Source of the DNA: Alphaproteobacteria bacterium
Lineage (GTDB): Bacteria; Pseudomonadota; Alphaproteobacteria; GCA-2731375
DNA length: 12,424 nt
Direction: 5' to 3'
Assembly: GCA_028281075.1 (NCBI GenBank)
Contig: JANQKO010000634.1
Span: 1 to 12,424 of the forward strand
Shown here: piece by piece, positions 6,725-12,424 of the stretch
How positions within the stretch are numbered: the stretch's first letter is position 1
Layout: every line of letters begins with the position of its first letter
The notes under the pieces: generated by a model
The model's input: only the letters and a program-made list of their open reading frames with translations
What the model was told of the DNA's origin: nothing
Database searches by the model: none
Translations under genes and position numbers: made by a program

Positions 6725-6730
6725 AGGAGG
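6723..6730 (+). promoter_or_regulatory. Ribosome binding site of ppk
   Basis: AGAGGAGG lies five bases before the GTG at 6736 and overlaps the TAG stop of the SDR gene. It is the strongest Shine-Dalgarno match in the window and decides for the GTG start over in-frame positions upstream. Confidence 0.8.
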
Positions 6731-6735
6731 CGGCA

Positions 6736-8925
6736 GTGGCGCGCGCAGGAAGCAAGACGCAAGCCGAGGCGGTGGCCGTTCCGACGCCGGATATCGGCCC
6801 CTCGACGCCGATCGCCGAGTACAGCCGCGAGACCCGGTTCATCAACCGGGAACTGTCCTGGCTGGCGTTCAACATCCGCGTGCTGGAGGAGGCGTTCAAC
6901 CCCAACCACCCGCTGCTGGAACGCCTGCGCTTCCTGTCGATCTCGGCGGCGAACCTGGACGAGTTCTTCATGGTCCGCGTCGCCGGCCTGCACGGCCAGG
7001 TGCACGAGGGCATCGAGGAGGTCAGCAATGACGGCCTGACGCCGGCGCAGCAGATCGCCGCCATCAACGAGGTGAGCGCCGAGCTGATCGCCAACCAGGG
7101 GCGCTGCTGGCGGGTGCTGCAGGACGAGCTGCGTGGCAATGACATCGCCGTCGTCGGCCTGCCGGAACTGGACGACCGGGACCGCGCCTGGCTGAGCAAC
7201 TATTTCCTGGAGGACGTCTTTCCGGTGCTGACACCGCTGGCTATCGATCCGGCGCACCCGTTCCCGTTCATCCCCAATCTCGGCTTCGTCATGGTGCTGC
7301 AGCTTCAGCGCGAGGCCGACGGCCGGCCGATGATCGCGCTGGTGCCGCTGCCGCACCAGGTCGACCGGTTCGTCCGCCTGCCCGGCAGCGGCATCCGCTT
7401 CCTGAGCCTGGAGAACCTGGTTGAGCTGTTCCTGGGCGAGCTGTTTCCGGGCTATGCCCTGACCGGGCGCGGCATGTTCCGGGTCATTCGCGACAGCGAC
7501 ATCGAGATCGAGGAGGAAGCCGAGGACCTGGTACGCTACTTCCAGACGGCGCTGAAGCGGCGGCGGCGGGGCAACGTGATCTCGATGATGGTCGATTCGG
7601 AGATGCCGGCCGACCTGCGCCGCGTGGTCGGCAACGAGCTGGGCGTGCATGACAGCGACATGTTCATCATCGACGGCATCCTGGGCGTGGCCGATACCAA
7701 GCAACTGATCGTCGACGACCGGCCGGAGCTGAAATTCACCCCCTACAACCCGCGCTTCCCCGAGCGCATCCGGGACTTCGGCGGCGACTGCTTCGCGGCA
7801 ATCCGGCAGAAGGACATCGTCGTCCACCATCCCTACGAGAGCTTCGACGTCGTCGTGCAGTTCGTGGCCCAGGCCGCGGCCGACCCGCGCGTGATCGCGA
7901 TCAAGCAGACGCTGTACCGCACCTCGGACGATTCGCCGATCGTCAAGGCCCTGATCAACGCCGCCGAGGCCGGCAAGTCGGTGACGGCGCTGGTCGAGCT
8001 GAAGGCGCGCTTCGACGAGGAGGCGAACATCAAGTGGGCCGGCGACCTGGAGCGCGCCGGCGTGCACGTGGTCTACGGCTTCATCGACCTGAAGACCCAC
8101 GCGAAGATCAGCCTGGTGGTGCGCCGCGAGGACGAGGGCGCCCGCACGTACGTGCATTTCGGCACCGGCAACTACCATCCGGTGACGGCGAAGATCTACA
8201 CCGACCTGTCGTACTTCACCGCCGACCCGGTCCTGGGACGCGACGCGGCGCGGCTGCTGAACTTCACCACCGGCTATGCCGAGCCGGACGGCCTGGACAA
8301 GCTGGTGAACTCGCCGGTCGGCATCCGCAAGCGGATCGTCGAGCTGATCGACGAGGAGATCGCCCATGTCGAGGCCGGGCGGCCGGGCGCGATCTGGGCC
8401 AAGATGAACTCGCTGGTCGACGCCGAGGTGATCGACGCGCTGTACCGGGCCAGCGCCGCGGGCGTGGCCATCGACCTGATCGTGCGCGGCATCTGCTGCC
8501 TGAGGCCCGGCGTCGAGGGCCTGTCCGAGAACATCCGGGTCAAGAGCATCGTCGGCCGCTTCCTGGAGCACAGCCGGATCGTCTGCTTCGGCGCCGGCTA
8601 CGGCCTGCCGTCGGACAATGCCGGGGTGTTCATCTCGTCGGCCGACTGGATGCCGCGCAACTTCGACCGGCGCGTCGAGACGCTGGTGCCGATCGAGAAT
8701 CCGACGGTCCACGACCAGATCCTGGACCAGATCATGGCCGCCAACATCATGGACGAAGCGCAAAGCTGGACGCTGCGGCCGAACGGCTGCTATGAGCGTG
8801 TGGTTCCGGCGGAAGGGCGCGGGTTCAGCGCGCATCACTATTTCATGACGAATCCCAGCCTGTCCGGCCGCGGACGGTCGCTCAAACCCGATTGTTCACC
8901 GAAACTGGTGCTGAAGCCCTCGTGA
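6736..8925 (+). CDS. ppk: Polyphosphate kinase 1
   Basis: PPK1 polymerises the gamma phosphate of ATP into inorganic polyphosphate through a phosphohistidine. From the GTG at 6736 the product is 729 aa, slightly long because of a variable N-terminal tail of about 30 residues. The N domain opens with RFINRELSWL (34-43) and NLDEFFMVRVAGL (73-85). The two active-site histidines are present: His455 in LKTHAKIS and His612 in LEHSRIV. Their spacing of 157 residues equals that of His435 and His592 in the E. coli enzyme. The conserved TLYRT and KARFDEEAN segments, linked to metal binding, are also intact. The strong AGAGGAGG upstream fixes the start. The TGA stop overlaps the ppx GTG (GTGA), so synthesis and breakdown enzymes are coupled. 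The protein is expected to be active, at or near the inner membrane as in other bacteria. Confidence 0.97.
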   Translation: MARAGSKTQAEAVAVPTPDIGPSTPIAEYSRETRFINRELSWLAFNIRVLEEAFNPNHPLLERLRFLSISAANLDEFFMVRVAGLHGQVHEGIEEVSNDGLTPAQQIAAINEVSAELIANQGRCWRVLQDELRGNDIAVVGLPELDDRDRAWLSNYFLEDVFPVLTPLAIDPAHPFPFIPNLGFVMVLQLQREADGRPMIALVPLPHQVDRFVRLPGSGIRFLSLENLVELFLGELFPGYALTGRGMFRVIRDSDIEIEEEAEDLVRYFQTALKRRRRGNVISMMVDSEMPADLRRVVGNELGVHDSDMFIIDGILGVADTKQLIVDDRPELKFTPYNPRFPERIRDFGGDCFAAIRQKDIVVHHPYESFDVVVQFVAQAAADPRVIAIKQTLYRTSDDSPIVKALINAAEAGKSVTALVELKARFDEEANIKWAGDLERAGVHVVYGFIDLKTHAKISLVVRREDEGARTYVHFGTGNYHPVTAKIYTDLSYFTADPVLGRDAARLLNFTTGYAEPDGLDKLVNSPVGIRKRIVELIDEEIAHVEAGRPGAIWAKMNSLVDAEVIDALYRASAAGVAIDLIVRGICCLRPGVEGLSENIRVKSIVGRFLEHSRIVCFGAGYGLPSDNAGVFISSADWMPRNFDRRVETLVPIENPTVHDQILDQIMAANIMDEAQSWTLRPNGCYERVVPAEGRGFSAHHYFMTNPSLSGRGRSLKPDCSPKLVLKPS

Positions 8926-10430
8926 CGGTTACCGCCAAGCCCATACAACCGAAAAGCCTGATCGTCTCGGAGACGCCCCCCGACGGCAAGATCGCCGTCA
9001 TCGACGTCGGCTCGAACTCGGTGCGCCTGGTCGTCTATGACGGCCTGCACCGGGCGCCCTATCCGGTCTTCAACGAGAAGGTGCTGTGCGGCCTGGGCCG
9101 CAGCCTGGACCAGACCGGCCTGCTGGATGCCGGGGCGGTCGACCATGCCGCGCGCACCGTCCGGCGCTTTGTCGAACTGCTGCGCGCCATGCAGGTCGCC
9201 GACATCGAGGTCGTGGCGACAGCGGCGGTGCGGGACGCGGCGAACGGCGACGACTTCGTCGCCACCATCGAACGGCAGACGGGCGCGGTGATCCGGGTCC
9301 TGTCGGGCACCGAGGAGGCGCGGCTGTCCTCGCTCGGCGTGCTGTCCGCCTGTCCCGGCGCCGACGGCATCATGGGCGACCTGGGCGGCGGCAGCCTGGA
9401 GCTGGTGGCGCTGCGCAGCGGCGAGACGGCGCAGGCCTCGACCCTGCCGATCGGCCCGCTGCGGCTGCGCAACATCGCCAGCAAGCCGCGCCGGGTGATC
9501 GACGACGCGCTGGCCGGGCTGAGTTGGCTGCCGACCGTGGCCGGCTCGGACCTGCATGTGGTCGGCGGCGCCTGGCGGGCGCTGGGGCGCATCCACATGG
9601 CCCGTACCGGCTATCCGCTGAAGGTGCTGCATGGGCTGGCGCTGCCGGCCGCCGATATGGAGACGCTGGCCCGCCTGATCTCGGGCCTGGGGCGGACCAG
9701 CCTGAAACGCATTTCCGGCGTGCCGAAGGAGCGGCTGGACATGCTGCCGCTGGCGGCCCTGATCCTGTCGCGGCTGCTGCGCGTGGCGCAGCCGGCGCGC
9801 GTGGTGTTTTCGGCCTACGGCCTGCGCGAGGGCCTGCTGTTCGACAAGCTGGCCGCGACGCGGCGGGCCGAAGACCCGCTGCTCGACCTCTGCCGGCGGG
9901 CCGCCCAGCGCCGCGCCCGCTTCCCCGAGCACGCCGACGAGCTGATGCGCTGGACCGATCCGCTGTTCGGCGGCGAGACGCCGGGCCGGCGGCGGCTCCG
10001 GCAGGCGGCGGCGGTGCTGAGCGATTTCGCCTGGCGGGCGCATCCCGAATACCGGGCCGAGACGGCGCTGACGGATATCCTGCACGGCCCGTTCGTCGGC
10101 CTCGATCACGCGAGCCGTGCCTGGCTGGCGCTCTGCGTGCATGCCCGCTACACCGGCAGCGCCGGCGGCGACTACGTGCGGTCGGCCCGCAGCATCATCG
10201 ACCCGGACGACCTCGCGTCGGCCCGGCGGGTCGGCCTGGCGCTGCGCCTGGGCCATACGCTGTCGGGCGGCGTGCCGGGCCTGCTGGATGGCTCGCGGCT
10301 GCGGCTGACCGCGGAGACGCTGGTCCTGGACGCCCGCGACAGCGCCGAGCTGATCGGCGACGTGGTCGAGCGGCGCCTGGAAACGCTGGCGCGCGCCTTC
10401 GAGCGGGACTGCGCGATCGAGACCGGCTGA
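8922..10430 (+). CDS. ppx: Exopolyphosphatase (Ppx/GppA family)
   Basis: Ppx removes terminal phosphate from polyphosphate; relatives (GppA) hydrolyse pppGpp. From the GTG at 8922 the product is 502 aa. The actin/ASKHA-type fold is marked by IDVGSNSVRLVVYD (27-40), ATAAVRDAANG (99-109), the acidic SGTEEARL (128-135) and the glycine-rich GDLGGGSLELV (152-162). The remaining C-terminal half, about residues 300-502, is Ala/Leu/Arg-rich and probably helical, as in the long alphaproteobacterial Ppx proteins. The frame is open to a TTG at 8892, but the GTG that overlaps the ppk stop as GTGA matches the junction style of this operon and is preferred. Ppx and GppA activities cannot be separated by motif; the direct coupling to ppk favours exopolyphosphatase. 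This is the last gene of the long rightward operon. Confidence 0.94.
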   Translation: MTVTAKPIQPKSLIVSETPPDGKIAVIDVGSNSVRLVVYDGLHRAPYPVFNEKVLCGLGRSLDQTGLLDAGAVDHAARTVRRFVELLRAMQVADIEVVATAAVRDAANGDDFVATIERQTGAVIRVLSGTEEARLSSLGVLSACPGADGIMGDLGGGSLELVALRSGETAQASTLPIGPLRLRNIASKPRRVIDDALAGLSWLPTVAGSDLHVVGGAWRALGRIHMARTGYPLKVLHGLALPAADMETLARLISGLGRTSLKRISGVPKERLDMLPLAALILSRLLRVAQPARVVFSAYGLREGLLFDKLAATRRAEDPLLDLCRRAAQRRARFPEHADELMRWTDPLFGGETPGRRRLRQAAAVLSDFAWRAHPEYRAETALTDILHGPFVGLDHASRAWLALCVHARYTGSAGGDYVRSARSIIDPDDLASARRVGLALRLGHTLSGGVPGLLDGSRLRLTAETLVLDARDSAELIGDVVERRLETLARAFERDCAIETG

Positions 10431-10458
10431 CTCCGTGCCCGGTGGCTGGCCGGGTGTT

Positions 10459-10556
10459 GACCACAGAGGCACCGAGACAGAGAGAACAAACTGGTTTTTC
10501 AGGCGCTTCGCGCCCACCAACTCTTTGTTTCTCTGCGTCTCCGTGCCTCTGTGGTT
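10459..10556. repeat. Long imperfect palindromic intergenic repeat
   Basis: Arms at 10459-10490 and 10524-10556 are imperfect inverted copies. Both contain ACCACAGAGGCAC, then one mismatch, then GAGAC, and both end in AACAAA at the loop side. Inside lie a short TGGT/ACCA stem (10492-10495 with 10516-10519) and a perfect GGCGC-TTC-GCGCC hairpin (10502-10514). The element is clearly less GC-rich than its surroundings and sits exactly in the gap between the convergent ppx and rnd. The ACCACAGAGGCAC core resembles dispersed intergenic repeats I remember from other bacterial genomes, but I could not search for further copies. No open reading frame of interest lies inside. It may be a palindromic mobile or REP-like element that has been kept as a terminator. 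Confidence 0.75.
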
Positions 10557-10565
10557 AATCTTTTT
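10459..10565 (+). terminator. Probable terminator of the DUF2066-ppx operon
   Basis: The long palindrome can fold into a strong hairpin in RNA. On the + strand it is followed by TTAATC and a T-run at 10561-10565, the layout of an intrinsic terminator 30 to 130 bases beyond the ppx stop. On the other strand no T-run follows, so termination of rnd transcripts there would be weaker or factor-dependent. Confidence 0.5.
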
Positions 10566-10571
10566 CGGGCG

Positions 10572-11753
10572 TCAGTCGGCGGCTTCGGCGCCGCGGCGGG
10601 ACGGCTCGAGGCGGATCACCTTGATGCGCTTGCCGGCCGCCGAGAGGGCGATGCGGCCGCGCTTCAGGTCCAGCGCGTCGGCCCCGAAGATCTTCCGCCG
10701 CCAGCCCTTCAGCGCCGGGACGTCGGCGTCGTCGAAGGCGGCGATGCGTTCCAGGTCGGCGACGTTGGCGATCAGCTTTTGCGCCACGCCATGCTTCTCG
10801 CAGGCCATCTTCAGCAGCACCTTGAGCAGGTCAACCAGCGGGCCGATGCCGCGCGGGAGCTGCCGCGGCGCCTCGGTCTGGGGTAACTGGCCGGCATCCA
10901 GGTTCCGGCCGCGCTCGATCGCCGCCAGCAGCGGCCCGCCGAGCGGGCCGTCGGCGACGCCCTTGGGCACCGCGCGCAGGCGCTTCAGGTCCTCGATCCG
11001 ACGCGGGCGCTCGGCCGCGATCTCGTAGATCGCCTCGTCGCGCAGCAGCCGGTTGCGCGGCAGGTCGCGCCGCTGCGCCTCGCGCTCGCGCCAGGTCGCC
11101 AGCTCCTTCATGACGCCGAGATATTCGGGGTTCCGGCTGCGGGTCTTCAGCCGCCGCCAAGCGTTTTCCGGCTCGACGGCATAGGTTTCGGGGGCGGCCA
11201 GGATGGCCATTTCCTCGGCCAGCCAGCCGCTGCGGCCCGAGGTCTCCAACTGCGCGGCCAGCTTGGCGTAGATCACCTGCAGATGCACGACGTCGTCCAG
11301 CGCGTAGCGGAGCTGGCGTTCGCTGAGCGGCCGCCGGGCCCAGTCGGTGAACTGCGAGGCCTTGTCGATGCGCACGCCGGCGAGTTCGCCGACCAGCTTG
11401 TCATAGCCGACGGAATCGCCGAAGCCGCAGACCATGGCGGCGATCTGGGTATCGAACAGCGGCGCCGGCACCCGGCCGGTCAGGCGGTGGAAGATCTCGA
11501 CGTCCTGGCGGGCGGCGTGGAACACCTTGATGACATCGGGGTCGTCCAGCAGCGTCAGCAGCGGGGCGAGATCGATGCCGTCGGCCAGCGGGTCGATCAC
11601 GCGCGCTTCCTCGCCGCCGGCGACCTGCACCAGGCACAGCCGCGGCCAGTAGGTGCGGTCGCGGATGAACTCGGTGTCGATGGTGATGTGGTCCCCCTGG
11701 CGCAGCCTGCGGCAGAGGTCGGCGAGTTCCGCCGTTGTCGTTATGATTGGCAT
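10572..11753 (-). CDS. rnd: Ribonuclease D
   Basis: RNase D is a 3'-5' exoribonuclease of the DEDDy class that trims tRNA precursors. From the ATG at 11753 the product is 393 aa, the family length, starting MPIITTTAEL. Exo I is Asp26-T-Glu28 (IDTEFIRDRTYWPRLCLVQ), Exo II has Asp84 in HAARQDVEIF, and Exo III is Tyr150-A-L-D-Asp154, so all DEDDy residues are intact. An HRDC domain follows at roughly 210-290 (LPRNRLLRDEAIYEIA), and a second helical region lies at the C-terminus. The frame is open to an ATG at 11813; its extra 20 residues are Arg-rich and not family-like, so I reject that start. A TATACA at 11769-11764 is close upstream, with no good -35 box. The gene lies 68 bp after the TPR protein stop in the same direction and converges on ppx. 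Confidence 0.95.
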   Translation of the reverse strand: MPIITTTAELADLCRRLRQGDHITIDTEFIRDRTYWPRLCLVQVAGGEEARVIDPLADGIDLAPLLTLLDDPDVIKVFHAARQDVEIFHRLTGRVPAPLFDTQIAAMVCGFGDSVGYDKLVGELAGVRIDKASQFTDWARRPLSERQLRYALDDVVHLQVIYAKLAAQLETSGRSGWLAEEMAILAAPETYAVEPENAWRRLKTRSRNPEYLGVMKELATWREREAQRRDLPRNRLLRDEAIYEIAAERPRRIEDLKRLRAVPKGVADGPLGGPLLAAIERGRNLDAGQLPQTEAPRQLPRGIGPLVDLLKVLLKMACEKHGVAQKLIANVADLERIAAFDDADVPALKGWRRKIFGADALDLKRGRIALSAAGKRIKVIRLEPSRRGAEAAD

Positions 11754-11821
11754 GGGCGAAGGCTGTATAGCATGGCCACGGGAGGGTCGCGAACGGCGTT
11801 TGCGGTTGGGCATGTCCAGTG

Positions 11822-12424
11822 CTAGCGCGACCAGAGGCCGGCCGCCTCCTGATAGGCCCGGACGGCTTCCGGGTGGCGTCCGGCCCGGCTGAGCGCGACG
11901 CCGAGATTGTAGTGGTTGAGGGCCTTGCCGGGATTTTCCCGCACCGCCGCGCGGCAGGCATCGAGGCCGCCGGGCTGCGGCGCCGCCGCCGCGATGGCCA
12001 GGACATAGCAGCGCCGCTCGGCGCGCCGGGCGCCGGTTTCGTCCGGCGCCGGGGCGGCGGTGCCGGGGCGCAGGTCGAACGACAGCGCGGTCCGGCGCCC
12101 GTCGGCGTCGATCGCCACGATCCGCACCGGCGTGCCCCCGGCGCCGACCTCGATCGCCGCCTTGAACAGCCCGGCGGCATCGACGTCCACGTCCCGGCCA
12201 TTGACCCGCAGGCTGATCAGGCCGATGTCGGCGCTGACCTTGCCGATCAGCCCGGTCGTCGGCAGATCGTAGCTGAGCACCGTGCCGCCGCCGCCATCGG
12301 GGTCGAAGGGCGGCTCGATGATCTTGATGCGCGGTCCCCGGTCGCTGACGTCCGGCGCGGCTTTCCGGGGAGCCGCCGTGGCCGCGGCGACGGGCGCCGG
12401 CGGGGGGGCCGATTCGAGCCGCGC
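11822..12424 (-). CDS. Ig-like and TPR domain protein, C-terminal part
   Basis: The frame is open from the right edge to a TAG at 11824-11822, so 200 codons of the 3' end are visible and the true start lies outside. The visible N-terminal stretch is a Pro/Ala-rich linker. It is followed by PRIKIIEPPFDPDGGG and a beta-sandwich pattern in which ISLRVNGRDVDVDAAG leads to VRIVAIDADGR, as in bacterial Ig-like (cadherin/Big type) repeats. The C-terminal 40 residues form a tetratricopeptide unit: NPGKALNHYNLGVALSRAGR followed by HPEAVRAYQEA. One cysteine pair (ERRCYVLA and LDACRAA) brackets the linker. I recall such Ig-like/TPR modules at the end of caspase-like or exported proteins in Rhodospirillales, but no catalytic domain is visible here. 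An internal GTG at 12280 is not needed as a start. The molecular function is unknown. Confidence 0.75.
   Translation of the reverse strand, partial: ARLESAPPPAPVAAATAAPRKAAPDVSDRGPRIKIIEPPFDPDGGGGTVLSYDLPTTGLIGKVSADIGLISLRVNGRDVDVDAAGLFKAAIEVGAGGTPVRIVAIDADGRRTALSFDLRPGTAAPAPDETGARRAERRCYVLAIAAAAPQPGGLDACRAAVRENPGKALNHYNLGVALSRAGRHPEAVRAYQEAAGLWSR

Noticed and set aside
6721..8838. Very long open frame (705 codons) antisense to ppk
   Set aside because: A GC-rich shadow frame, rich in Asp/His/Arg/Val/Gln with no recognisable motifs, opposite a gene with every catalytic residue intact.
8838..10520. Open frame of 560 codons antisense to ppx
   Set aside because: Arg/Gln/Ala-rich low-complexity product that mirrors the ppx codon pattern; it also runs through the palindromic repeat. 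No start signal or homology is recognisable.
11764..11769. TATACA as a -10 box for rnd
   Set aside because: No acceptable -35 element at 16-18 bp, and it would give an almost leaderless transcript; too weak to list.
11754..11813. Upstream ATG at 11813 extending RNase D by 20 residues
   Set aside because: The added residues are Arg/Ser/Pro-rich and lack family similarity; the ATG at 11753 gives the typical RNase D start.
1..12424. A new defence system, mobile island or CRISPR array
   Set aside because: All open frames with protein-like composition belong to core metabolic or envelope families with uniform GC-rich codon use; no direct repeats, integrase, toxin-antitoxin pair or tRNA was seen.

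Overview
The window looks like chromosomal DNA of a high-GC alphaproteobacterium, probably of the Rhodospirillales type. This rests on the very GC-rich codons, frequent GTG starts, and a gene neighbourhood (purN-purM, a DUF2066 protein, an AI-2E/PerM permease, an Hda-like DnaA homologue, ppk, ppx, rnd) that I associate with that group. The taxonomy is an inference from gene content and not a computed placement. The window holds conserved housekeeping genes. I found no phage, insertion sequence, CRISPR array, tRNA or rRNA.

Left end: the 5' part of an ABC-F type ATPase gene runs leftward off the window. After a short divergent promoter region comes ndk (nucleoside diphosphate kinase) on the + strand. 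It meets the purM-purN purine operon, read leftward, tail to tail; the TAG stop codons of ndk and purN overlap in a single CTAG.

Centre: from 2460 to 10430 seven genes run rightward with almost no spacing: an exported DUF2066 protein, a CDP-alcohol phosphatidyltransferase, an AI-2E/PerM family permease, an Hda-like AAA+ protein, a short-chain dehydrogenase/reductase-like protein, ppk (polyphosphate kinase) and ppx (exopolyphosphatase). Four of the six junctions are stop/start overlaps (GTGA, ATGA, TGATG, GTGA), which suggests one translationally coupled transcript. The other two junctions, before the SDR gene and before ppk, carry good Shine-Dalgarno sequences. The operon thus joins envelope lipid and membrane genes, a candidate regulator of replication initiation, and both arms of polyphosphate metabolism.

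Right end: a 141-bp gap between ppx and the oppositely oriented rnd holds a long AT-richer imperfect palindrome with an inner hairpin. It is followed by a T-run on the + strand, so it probably terminates the big operon, and it resembles a dispersed intergenic repeat. rnd (RNase D) reads leftward, preceded by the 3' part of an Ig-like/TPR protein gene that enters from the right edge.

The points most worth checking are the catalytic substitutions in the SDR-like protein (Tyr to Ser, Lys to Arg), the lost second Walker B acidic residue in the Hda-like protein, the uncharacterised DUF2066 protein in a conserved neighbourhood, the likely cardiolipin-synthase-like character of the CDP-alcohol phosphatidyltransferase, and the palindromic repeat. 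I see no convincing new multi-gene system.
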